DNA of 64,000 nt from Dipteronia dyeriana (lineage: Eukaryota > Streptophyta > Magnoliopsida > Sapindales > Sapindaceae). Below the pieces are notes generated by a model. That model made no database searches and was not told the origin of the DNA. It saw only the letters and a program-made list of their open reading frames with translations. The translations under genes and the position numbers were made by a program. Numbering within the stretch: position 1 is the stretch's first letter; each line of letters begins with the position of its first letter. This document shows, piece by piece, positions 1 through 9,747 of the stretch. The stretch spans positions 63,237,687 through 63,301,686 of the forward strand of contig CM065295.1 of assembly GCA_032871835.1 (NCBI GenBank). Reading direction: 5' to 3'.

Positions 1-1
1 G

Positions 2-742
2 TTCAACCGTCGAGGAAGCCCGGTGGGGGACAGAGATGTCATGATCCAGAGCCTAACTCAAGAAGTCGAGAACAATAGGCGTCAGATGGATGCATTGGTC
101 AGACGTTATGACTATAACGATTTATCTGACGACGACTCAGACAACCTATTTACCAAGGAAATCTTACGGACCCCTTTCCCAGGAAGGTTTAGGACGCCGC
201 ACGTGGAGCAGTTTAAGAAAGACACGGACCCGAAAGAGCACGTGAGACGCTATAAAAGCGCCATGGCCCAGTATGCCCACAACGATCCCTTATTATGTCT
301 CAACTTCCCACAAACTCTGGGAGACATGGGGTCGAGGTGGTATGGAAGGTTACCTTCAGCAAGCATCAAGAGTTTCAGTGAACTAAGTAGGAGCTTTTCA
401 AGGAAATTCCTGAGTAACGATCACAGGAAAAAGTCAGTGGCTCACCTTGCTCAAATAAAACAAGGGAAAGATGAGTCAGTGAAGAAATATCTAAGGAGAT
501 TCGGCCAAGGGGTAACAGAGATTGGCAGTGCAAACAATGAAGCCATAATCGCTGCATTCATCAATAATTTGCAGAATGGACGACTATCCTTTGATTTGAG
601 AAGAGCACGGCTGACTAGGTATGCAGACATGATGGATATGGCAGGAGGATACGCACTGGCCGAAGAAGAAGAGTTAGCTACAAAAGGGAGCTATATGCAC
701 GGAGGAAAGCCTGAACAGAAGGATGCTGAATCCAAGAGGTAG
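2..742 (+). pseudogene. gag of Tat element 1 (5' truncated by window edge)
   Basis: Gag forms the particle shell and packages the element RNA. The frame is open from base 2 with no start codon, so this is a gag fragment. Residues around 50-75 (PFPGRFRTPHVEQF, then DPKEHVRRYKSAM) and 90-130 (CLNFPQTLGDMGSRWYGRLP, then SFSELSRSFSRKF) match the conserved plant retrotransposon gag pattern of a proline-rich lead-in followed by a tryptophan-containing helix bundle. The frame stops at 740-742. Gag continues in another frame: an intact zinc-knuckle-like segment (KYCIFHKETRHETSKC) lies near 960-1008, followed by the usual DYIETLIREGHL helix. A frameshift therefore lies between 742 and 960. Confidence 0.8.
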
Positions 743-1360
743 AATAAAAAAGGAAAGCTAAAAGGGAACGAAAATGAGAAAAACAAGGATAGAGGTAATG
801 GGCGTAATGCCGAACATTCCACAGATAAATACCGAGGCAGATACACCAATTACACCCCTCTTCGAAAAAAACAAGAAGAAATTCTAGCCATCCTAGAAGA
901 GAAGAATATGGTGCAAGAACCTGCGACGATAATCTCAGTTTGCTCGGAGAGATACAACAAAGTATTGCATATTTCACAAGGAAACCAGGCACGAGACTTC
1001 AAAGTGTTTCCAGCTTAGAGATTACATAGAGACTCTTATTCGGGAAGGGCACTTGAGGGATGTAATCTTAAAAAAAATGAGAAATCAGAAACTAAGAAAG
1101 AAGTTAAGGCAGATCACTCTGGACGAAATCAATGGCCTTGTCCCGAGGCCAATCAGGTAATACATACAATTTACGGAGGACCCTCTACCGGGAAAAGCAA
1201 CCGAGAATGAACTCAGAAAATCAGAGAAGCAATAGAAGCAAAGAATAACTTTGACATAAACTCGGTTGAGCCAGACCCGAAAAGGGTAAAGGAAGGATGG
1301 GACCCGATAGTCTTTACAGAGGCAGATTCCCATGGTGTCTATGTTCGGCCTAATGATGCC

Positions 1361-3370
1361 TTGGTTATAAGTGCCTGGATTGGCCATCGGGAAGTCTGGA
1401 GAATTTTAATAGATAATGGGAGTTCAACAAACATCCTCAATGTGGCCGTCTATGACCAGCTAAGGGTAGAACGAAAAGATTTACAGCCTTTCCATACTCC
1501 ATTAAGGGGGTTTGGAGGGATAGAAGTCAGGTCACTCGGGACGGTGAAACTGCTCGTGAAGATTGGAACAGCACCTTGCCAGAGGACTGTCCTGCTCGAT
1601 TTCGTGATAGTTGACTTAGACAGTTGGCCGTATAATGCATTATTGGGTCGGCCATTCCTGAATAAAACAAGGGCCGTGACGGTCACTTATGCATTAATGA
1701 TCAAGTTCCCAACAGAACAAGGGGCTGGGATAATCAATGGATCCCAAGAGATGACCCGAAGAGCAAACCTGTCAGTATACAAAGGCAAGAATGATGCTCA
1801 ACAGGTGTGCACCATAATGCAACCAAATCAGTGTAAAGAGTCATTGTCATTCGAACTGGATCCGAGAGAGAACTCGAGTGAGCCCAAAACAGAATTGGTT
1901 GAAGTAGTACTTAAAGAAGACGAACCGGATAAGAAAATCAAGATCGGGGCTAACTTGGATGGAAAAGTCAAGCAAGACCTAACCAATCTACTTAAGGAGT
2001 ACAAAGATGTGTTCGCTTGGAGTCATGAAGATATGGTGGGAATAAATGCCCGAGTAATATCCCACCACCTTGCAGTTAACCCGAATGCAAAACCAGTAAT
2101 ACAAAAGAGAAGATCGTTCAATCCTGAAAGAAGTCAAGTAATCAAACAAGAGGTGGAACAGTTACTGGCAACTGGATCAATCAGAGAAGTCAGCTACCCT
2201 CGGTGGGTCACCAACATAGTCCTCGTCCAAAAGAAAAATGGACAATAGAGGATGTGCGTAGATTTCACGGATCTAAAAAAGGCATGCCCAAAGGATAGTT
2301 TCCCACTTCCAAGGATAGACTAGCTGGTGGATGCCACAGCGGGACACGAATTGCTCAGCTCCATGGACGATTACTTGGGATACAATCAGATCCGGATGAG
2401 CAAAGCTGATGAAGAAAAAACAGCTTTCACAACGGATCAGGGTCTATATTGCTACACAGTAATGCCATTCGGTTTAAAAAATTCAGGTGCTACGTATCAA
2501 TTGTTGGTCAACAAAATCTTCACTCGGTAAATAGGAAGGAACATGGAAGTGTACATTGATGATATGTTGACTAAAAGCTTCTCGGCAAATGAGCATGCCC
2601 TGGACCTCCGAGAGACATTTGATGTTCTGAGAAGATACCATATGAAATTAAACCCGAACAAATGTTTATTCAGAGTCCATTCGGGGATATTATTGGGTTT
2701 TCAAGTCCACCAAAGAGGAATCGAAGTTAATCCAGAGAAGATCCAGGCTTTGCAAGAAATGACCTCACCTAAAACATTGAAAGAAGTACAGCGCTTAACA
2801 GGGTGTTTAGCTTCCTTGGAAAGATTCATCTCGAGGGCTACAGACAGGTGCGCACCCTTTTTCAAAATAATCAAAAAAGGGAAAGGACTCGAGTGGAATA
2901 AAGAGTGCGAGCAGGCATTCTTAAAAATAAAAGAGTATATGGGACATGCACCAATCCTCTCAAAACTACAAAAAGGGGAAGTGCTTCAGTTATATTTGTC
3001 AGTCACCGAGCTTGCAGCAAGTTCAGTCCTAATCAGAACAGAAGGTGAAGTGCAGAAACCAGTGTATTATACTAGGAAAGCACTCTTACCGGCTGAGACC
3101 AGGTACTCACAAGCAGAGAATATGGCCTTAGCATTGGTTTCAGCAGCAAAAAAGCTGAGACCATATTTTCAGGCCCATACAATCCAGGTTCTCACCAATT
3201 GCCTATTAAGATAAATTTTACAAAAGCCAGAAATATCAGGAAGACTTACCAAATGGGCAATCGAGCTAAGTGAATTCAATATTCATTATGTCCCCAGAAC
3301 CTCCCTCAAAGGACAAGCTGTGGTAGACTTCATAGCCGAGTTCACAGAACCAAACCTGGAAGCAAAAAGA
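1361..3370 (+). pseudogene. protease, reverse transcriptase and RNase H of Tat element 1
   Basis: Polyprotein segment that cleaves the element proteins and copies RNA into DNA. The aspartic protease motif DNGSS lies near 1411-1425. The RT begins near 2000 (YKDVFAWSHEDM), continues through KKNGQ / RMCVDF and GYNQIRM, and has the catalytic YIDD box at about 2549-2560. The RNase H follows (LTGCLASLERFISRATD near 2800; PVYYTRKALL near 3058). One reading frame covers it but is cut by stops near 2246, 2321, 2528 and 3212. Each stop sits where relatives have Trp or Gln, so each is explained by one transition. The catalytic Asp pair of RT is kept. Confidence 0.85.
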
Positions 3371-3889
3371 CTCTTGGATAAGAGTTTCCCATGGAAACTG
3401 TATGTTGATGGCTCTTCAAATACTCATGGCAGTGGGGCAGGGATCATAGTTTGCACCCCAGAAGGAGATGATGTTGAATGTGCCATGAGATTTGATTTCA
3501 AAGCAACCAATAATCAAGCAGAGTACGAGACATTGTTAGCTGGAATCAGAGTCTGCATAGCTCTTGAGGCAGATGAAGTTGAGATATTCAGCGATTCACA
3601 GGTAGTTGTCAACCAGGTTATGGACGAGTGCCAAGCCAAAGATGAAGGTATGATAGTCTACCGTGACATCGTAAAACAACTACTCCAAAAATTTAAAGAA
3701 TTCAAGATCGCTCTGATCCCCTGGGAAGAAAATGAAATGGCTGACACATTGTCTAAATTAGCATCAGCAACAACCTCAATCAGACCAAAGACCATTCCGG
3801 TTGCACACCTCCTTAAACCGAGTACAACTGAACCTAAGCATTTGGAAATTTTAAAAGTCCGAACACCGCAAGACGGTTGGATGGTCTAG
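3320..3889 (+). pseudogene. second (archaeal-type) RNase H of Tat element 1
   Basis: A second RNase H domain downstream of the normal one. It starts with WKLYVDGSSNTHGSGAGI near 3390, then KATNNQAEYETLLAG with its Glu, and IFSDSQVVVNQV with its Asp near 3590, so the acidic catalytic residues are visible. A late NEMADTLSKLAS gives the closing Asp. This domain, shared with archaeal-type RNases H, is known from the Tat lineage and is the main reason for that assignment. The frame ends at a stop at 3887-3889 and overlaps the integrase frame that begins at about 3877, which indicates a frameshift. Confidence 0.85.
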
Positions 3890-5116
3890 CTGAGAAGGTT
3901 CTAGAAGAAGGTGTGCTCCGGGAAGATTCAGTACTAGCAAAGCGCATCAGGTATCGATCGGCTAGGTATACCGTGATCGGAAAAGAATTATACAGAAGAG
4001 GGTTTTTCCGAGCTCTCCAGAGATGTGTATTAGAAGAAGATGCACATCGAATACTTCAAGAGATCCAAAGAGGAGTTTGCGAAAACCACACTCGGGGTAT
4101 AAGTCTAGCGCATAAGGTGCTCAGGCAAGGCTATTACTGGCCCACGCTTTTCTCAGATGCACATCAGTGGTTGGAAAGTTGCGATACCTGTCAAAGGATT
4201 GCTAACGATATCCGACAACCCTCAGAAAAGCTCAGAAACCTCACTGCCCCATAGCCATTCGCCATGTAGGGCCTAGACCTAATCGGCCCAATTCCAGCCA
4301 GGACAGGGGGGTAGAGCAAAGCACGCCATAGTAGCTGTCGATTATTTCATAAAATGGGCAGAAGCTAAAGCGCTGATGCTTATCACAGAAGCCAACACCA
4401 CAAATTTTGTAAATAAGAACATACTTTATAGGTTTGGAGTTCCAGACACTATAATCACTGACAATGGCACCCAGTTTGATAACCAAAAGTTCAGACAGTT
4501 GTGCGAGAAGTATCAGATTGCTAACTACTATGCGACACAAGCTCATCCTCAAACAAACGGGCAAGTAGAAGCAGTAAATAAAATTATCAAGCACACCATC
4601 AAAGCAAAGTTAGATGCCAAAAAAGGAAGCTGGGTTGAAAAGCTTCCTGAAGTATTATGGGCATACCGGACGATAACAAGAACTTTAACAGGAGAAGCTC
4701 CGTTTACCTTAGCGTTCGGAACAGAAGCTGTCATCCCCGTAGAAACATCGTATGCGTCCCCCCGGGTCAGGCTATATAATGAAGAACAGAATATTGATAT
4801 GCTATTACAAAGTTTGGATGAGCTAGAAGAAAAAAGGGAGAACTCCCGAATAAGAAATACAGCATATCAACAAAGAGTGGCTCACCACTACAATTCTCGT
4901 GTTCGGATCAGGAAATTCCAGCTTGGAGACCTAGTGCTCAGGAAGGTGTCATTGAACACAAAAAATAAAGCCGCAAGATCCCTGGCTGATAAATGGGAAG
5001 GTCCATACAAGATTGAGGGGATAGCTGACCATGGAGCTTATTGGATTGCTCGACCCAATGGAGGGGTTTTACCCCGACCATGCAATGCCCAATATCTGAA
5101 GATTTTCTATCCTTAA
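3877..5116 (+). pseudogene. integrase of Tat element 1
   Basis: Inserts the element DNA into the chromosome. The N-terminal zinc finger is recognisable (NHTRGISLAHKVLRQGYYWP, then CDTCQR), but the first His of HHCC appears to be Gln (EIQRG where relatives have EIHEG). Two stops near 4252 and 4267 fall in P-stop-PFAM-stop-GLDLIGP, both replacing Trp. A shift follows near 4310. The core then runs open: ITDNGTQFD near 4455-4485 and GQVEAVNK near 4560 carry the second Asp and the Glu of DDE. The C-terminal LGDLVLRKV / GPYKIEG part ends at the natural stop, 5114-5116. Confidence 0.85.
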
Positions 5117-5674
5117 AATATATATATTTATATTAAATATTTTATTCTTTTTTCTAGTCAGGACAATATTAGTCAGGATAAATATTAAACTGTAATTTGA
5201 ATCTTTGTTGATTTTTTACAGTAATAAATAAAACTACTTGGAATTTCCGAAAGGAAAGCATCTAGCTCGGGATTTCCAAAAGAAAGCATATGATAATAAG
5301 AACATATGGAAGAAGAGTATGATAATAAGAACATGCAAATAGAATTCTCGGGACCATCAAATCCCGAATGAGCGGAGAAGTTCGTAGGAGCATACCTGTG
5401 GAGCAGGGTCAAAATTTCCTTCGTAAAAAGTCAAACCCGATGCACCAGACTCTGGAAAAATGCTCTGAACGCTCTCGGGAGAAATTCCGGTGAAATGCGT
5501 AGCTGTGTTGAAGCAATTTCTTAAAATAAAAAAGAGCTCAACGATTCGGCAAACCCTTGCGCATAAAAACTGGGGAGACGTCCTTGGTATTGCGTAAGGA
5601 CTCGAAGGTATGATCATGGTGAGCCTTGATGTAATGTTCTGGTAGCAACCGGGTATGAAACACAAGTGTAAACT

Positions 5675-6096
5675 TGCCTATTTCAAGATGACTCGGTTAA
5701 TAATAAAGAGCCAGTTTAATAAGATACTTGGCAATTGAAGTCATTCGGGTAACAACCGGTTTAATAAGATACTCGGTTAAGTTACCCGAACATCGAAGAA
5801 GCTAGTTTAATAAGATACTTGGCAATTGAAGTCATTCGGGTAACAACCGGTTTAATAAGATACTCGGTTAAGTTACCCGAACATCGAAGAAGCCAGTTTA
5901 ATAAGATACTTGGCAATTGAAGTCATTCGGGTAACAACCGGTTTAATAAGACACTCAGGTTAAGTTACCTGAACCCCGAACATAAGCGAGTTTAATAAGA
6001 CACTTGGCAATTGAAGTCATTCGGGTAATAACCGGTTTAATAAGATACTCGGTTAAGTTACCCGAACGTCAGCCAGTTTAATACAGCACTTGGCAA
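5675..6096 (+). repeat. 91-bp tandem repeat between pol and the antisense gene of Tat 1
   Basis: The phrase CCAGTTTAATAAGATACTTGG recurs with small changes at 5711, 5802, 5893, 5987 and 6073, giving spacings of 91, 91, 94 and 86. Each unit also contains a related half-unit (CCGGTTTAATAAGATACTCGG) so the true ancestor may be about 45 bp. The unit length is not a multiple of three and carries no open frame. Tandem repeats in the 3' untranslated part of Tat-lineage elements are known. Confidence 0.9.
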
Positions 6097-6234
6097 CAAT
6101 CAGCAATAAACAGATCAAGACCATTCAATTCAAAATAAAATAAAATTTTATTGCTCCTAAAAGAATGGTTACAGATCAAAGAGTGGTTCTTTACAAGTAA
6201 AAAATAAATCAGAATTTTCTACAGTTCTACAAAA

Positions 6235-7511
6235 TTAAGGTTGCGAGGATTTCGAGCCTTTGCCAATACTCGGATCTGGCACCATCTCGTACTCACGAAG
6301 CAGGCTCTCATTAAACGGCCAATCGATATTGTCGACAATGTCATCCATCCATTGGCTGTATTCTTCACCCGGGACTGGCCCGACATCCGGGACTACTCCC
6401 TCAACCGACTCTTGACTTGCATAAAAGGTTGAGAGAGAAAGCTCGGACGGAATCTCTAAATGCATGGGATGAGGCTCTTTGCCTTGACTACGATAGTAGG
6501 CTCTCCATTCCTTCATCTGAATCAGAAGAGACTCCAAGGACCGGTCCACATGATGTTTGATTGACAGCTCCCAATTAACTCGAGCTTTCTCGGTCGCCCT
6601 ATTCTTAACTTTGAAGAACTCGCCAGCCGAAACTAACCCGTGTTGAAACTCCCGAAGAAGTAGGGCATCGTAAGTAGGGGATCTTTTAAAATGATCCACC
6701 CTTTGGACTTCAAGTTCCAACCTGGCCTCTCGGGATAAGGATTCAACTGTCAACACTTGGCACTCTAGATCTTCAATTTTTTAGTCATATGCCGACCTTG
6801 ACTGCTCCGCCTCCTGCTCGAACTTAAGCACGGATTCTTCAGCAGAAGATAGAAGATGTTGAAGTGATGCAACCTTCTCCTCTGCCAAAAATGCCTTCTC
6901 CTCGGCTTCAACCTGCTTCGCTAGACAATGGTCGATAAATATCTGTACAGAACCGACCTCCTGCTGATAAGCTTCTTCAGCTCGAACACGACCTTCCTCA
7001 CTCGCCTTCAACTGAGCCTCCAGACGCATTATTCGATCAGCTTGATGTTGCTACGTCTGAACTAACTCAGCGAATTCGGCCACCATTTGTGAAGAGGTAT
7101 GTTCAGAAATCTAACATAAGCAAAACAATAGAGGAGTCGAATTTAACTTACATAAGATGCACCATTGAAAACATTTTGAAGACGTTCGATCAGGGTACCA
7201 TCCCGAAAGCCACTCCAGTGGTCTTCCCCAATAAAAGCTCGACCGGAGGACATCTCCTGTAGCAAATCCTGGGGAGAAAAGAATAAAGGAACCCCCGAGG
7301 GTTCAGCTCCCAGATTTCCAAACTCGGGGGCAGGAGAAGCCCTGTTCGGTTCTAAGGATGGAGAAGGAACCCCCGAAGGTTCAGCCCCCATATCTCCAAC
7401 CTCGGGGGTAGAAGAAGCCCTACTCGGTTCTGAAGCGGCCGCATCTACTGATGCACCAGAGCCAACACTCGGGGCAATCTCATCCACAACATCTTTTTTA
7501 AATAATAAATA
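6235..7511 (-). pseudogene. antisense coiled-coil gene of Tat element 1
   Basis: A gene on the strand opposite to gag-pol, between integrase and the 3' end. From its 5' side (high coordinates) it has a Ser/Pro/Glu-rich segment with a repeated AEPSGVP phrase (7487-7143), a GTAAGT donor at 7146-7151 with a plausible AG acceptor near 7051, then a Glu/Ala/Gln-rich coiled coil (7050-6783) and a C-terminal part (6756-6235) ending in SQP. The stop just below 6783 interrupts the coiled coil, because the frame continues on both sides. No ATG supports the 5' end; the frame is open upstream. Such antisense ORFs (gene23 of Grande, Retand aORF) are known in this lineage, function unknown. Confidence 0.7.
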
Positions 7512-7950
7512 ACAACTGGGTTTTAGTGGGTCTAGTACTTTGACTCCATTTGGAAACTTTCTGGACTCTGAGAGAATTGGTGCAAATATTTTGCAAATTA
7601 ATAAATCCCAAAAGGTTTCATATATAGAACAGTTGACTTTAAAATTGATTTTCTTGTTTTGTCAGATTGATTTTTTTTTTTAGAAAATTATTTTTTCAAC
7701 TCCCAAACAAAGAAAAATTATTTTTTAGTGGTGGAGTTGGTTGATGGAATTAAGAATTTTCAGAGTCGTTTTTGTATTTTAACTGTTAAACTTGATCATC
7801 ATATAAGTTTATTTAACGGTAATTTTAATTAACGGTAAGAGAGAGATGAGTGTTAATTATATATAAAGTTGCTTATATACTTAAAAGATCAAACCTCAGA
7901 AGAGATTGATATAATTTGCTCTTAATAAAAACATAAAGAAAAAAGAAGAC

Positions 7951-7952
<2 letters not shown>
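7512..7952. other. AT-rich DNA without recognisable feature
   Basis: Non-coding. It could hold the 3' LTR of Tat element 1, but with no second LTR in the window this cannot be shown. I see no open frame or inverted repeat of note. Confidence 0.5.
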
Positions 7953-7984
<32 letters not shown>

Positions 7985-8164
7985 GGTGGTGTTCACATGA
8001 GTGAGTACTTATGTAAATATATGAATGTATTGAATGTTAGTCATTGAATTCAATTACTTTGGCTTAGTCTAAGTTAAAGTAGTTGAATCCAACGACTTAT
8101 ATTCAATACGAATATATATAATCCATGAATACGCACTCATGTGAACACCACTATATATATATAT
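7953..8164. mobile_element. fold-back MITE flanked by TA microsatellites
   Basis: The 18-bp terminal repeat GTGGTGTTCACATGAGTG (7986-8003) recurs inverted at 8134-8151. The interior is also palindromic: TATTGAAT-x-TTAGTC near 8028 pairs with the region near 8090-8110, and TTACTTT pairs with AAAGTAG around a short loop near 8065. The whole 166-bp core could fold into one hairpin. It is flanked on the left by (TA)n at 7953-7981 and on the right by (TA)n at 8152-8164, as in MITEs known to sit inside TA microsatellites (for example Micron in rice). No coding capacity. Confidence 0.85.
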
Positions 8165-8335
8165 GAGAAAATATCCATTTGTAGTCAAAAAATAAGGTGT
8201 TGGATTGTTTTTACCCAACATTAATAAATTTATTGTTTTTACCCAATATTTGGTTGTGAAGACTGAAATACCCCTCATTTATTCAATAATTGTTTAATTA
8301 CTTATGTTTTCAATTTTCTTTTATCTTCTCTCTCT

Positions 8336-8577
8336 TCTACATCTAACGCCCTACTGCTCTCTCTTCTTCTACATCTCACGCTCACTGCTCTTTCTTCTAC
8401 TGTCTCTTCTTTCTTTTCTACATCTCACGCTTTGCTGCTCTCTCTTCTTCTACATATCACGCCCACTGCTCTCTCTTCTACTGTCTCTTCTTTCTTTTCT
8501 ACCTCTCACGCTTCGCTGCTCTCTCTTCTTCTACATCTCACGCCCACTGCTCTCTCTTCAGTTTCCGCCATTGTTGT
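8336..8577 (+). repeat. 81-bp CT-rich tandem repeat at the left side of MULE 1
   Basis: CTGCTCTCTCTTCTTCTAC recurs at 8354, 8435 and 8516, spacing 81 bp, so about three copies. Because 81 is divisible by three the repeats give Leu/Ser/Phe-rich open frames in two phases; these are low-complexity and not taken as genes. The position, upstream of the transposase, would fit a pyrimidine-rich leader or promoter part. Confidence 0.85.
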
Positions 8578-8793
8578 TGAAAGTGCTGCCATTGTCTGCA
8601 AAGGCATTAGGTTATGTATAGATTTGGTTTGAAATTTAGGGATTGAGTTTTGTATTTTACGGATTTTGGGTGAGGCTGTTATGATGAATCTAGATTCTGA
8701 AGACCTTTCTTCTAGAGGTATGTATTAGAAACCCAATTTTTTTTGTTTTATATGCAGATTATAATTAATAAAGGTTGAAGGAGATAGTTAACG

Positions 8794-9700
8794 TTGGTGT
8801 GTTTTATTGTTAAACCGTGGTGTGTTTAATTGAAATCGCTTGGTGTGTTTAATTTATTATCTCTGGTGTGTTTAATTTGTTTTTCATGGTTTGCTGAATT
8901 CGGTGTTCCATTGTATTTGTAATGTTGTTTGTATAGTGTGTTTAATTGTTATGCTCTGGTGTGTTTAATTTATTATCCCTGATGTGTTTAATTTATTGCC
9001 GTAGTGTGTTTAATTGGTATTCCCTCTTGTGTTTAATTTGTTTTTCATGGTTTGTTGGATGTGGTGTTCCATTGTATTTGCAATGTGGTTTGTATAGTGT
9101 GTTTAATTGGTTTGGCATGGTGTGTTTAATGTTTTATGTCCTGGTGTGTTTAATTTATTATCCCTGGTGTGTTTAATTGGTTATCCCTCGTGTGTTTAAT
9201 TTGATTGTCATGGTTTGTTGAATGTGGTGTTCCATTGTATTTGTAATGTTGTTTGTATAGTGTGTTTAATTGTTATACCCTGATGTGTTTAATTTATTAT
9301 CCGTGATGTGTTTAATTTATTGCCTTGGTGTGTTTAATTGGTTTTCCCTTGTGCGTTTAATTTGTTTTTCATGGTTTGTTGAATGTGGCGTTCCATTGTA
9401 TTTGCAATGTTGTTTGTATAGTGTGTTTAATTGGTTTGACTTGGTATGTTTAATGTGTTATGCCCTGAGGTGTTTAATTTATTATCCCTGGTGTGTTTAA
9501 TTGGTTATCCCTCGTGTATTTAATTTAGTGTGTCATGGTGTGTTTAATTGATTTGTCGTGGTTTGCTTAATGTGGTATGGTCTAGTGTGTTTCAATCGGT
9601 ATGGCCTGGTGTGTTTAAACTGGTTTACCCTTGTGTGTTTAATTGGGTTGTCATGCTGTGTATAATAGGTTTCACCTTGTATAATTTGTGACTTGTTTAA
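8794..9700 (+). repeat. MULE 1 array 1: GTGTGTTTAATT units upstream of transposase
   Basis: About 35 degenerate units of 22-24 bp, each with GGTGTGTTTAATT or a one-base variant followed by a variable TTATCCCT-like part. A higher-order period of about 162 bp (seven units) is seen from the landmark CATGGTTTG at 8885, 9046, 9209 and 9370 (spacings 161, 163, 161). The motif reads on the + strand towards the transposase start at 9748. Confidence 0.9.
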
Positions 9701-9747
9701 TAAATTGTATTCTAAATGTGAGATTTTGATTTGTTGGAATGCAGGAA

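Larger units (their letters stand above)
1..7500 (+). mobile_element. Tat-type Ty3/gypsy retrotransposon 1 (5' end outside window)
   Basis: Coding domains run gag, protease, RT, RNase H, a second (archaeal-type) RNase H, integrase, followed by a tandem repeat and an antisense gene. A second RNase H between the first one and integrase is the known signature of the Tat lineage (Ogre, Retand, Grande). The gag frame is open to the first base, so the 5' LTR and leader lie outside. No 3' LTR could be recognised because there is no partner LTR to compare; 7500 is simply where recognisable element sequence stops. Several in-frame stops and frameshifts make this copy non-autonomous. Confidence 0.85.

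Noticed and set aside
8304..8632. Leu/Ser/Phe-rich open frames
   Set aside because: Produced by the 81-bp CT-rich repeat; two phases are equally open and neither resembles a known protein.
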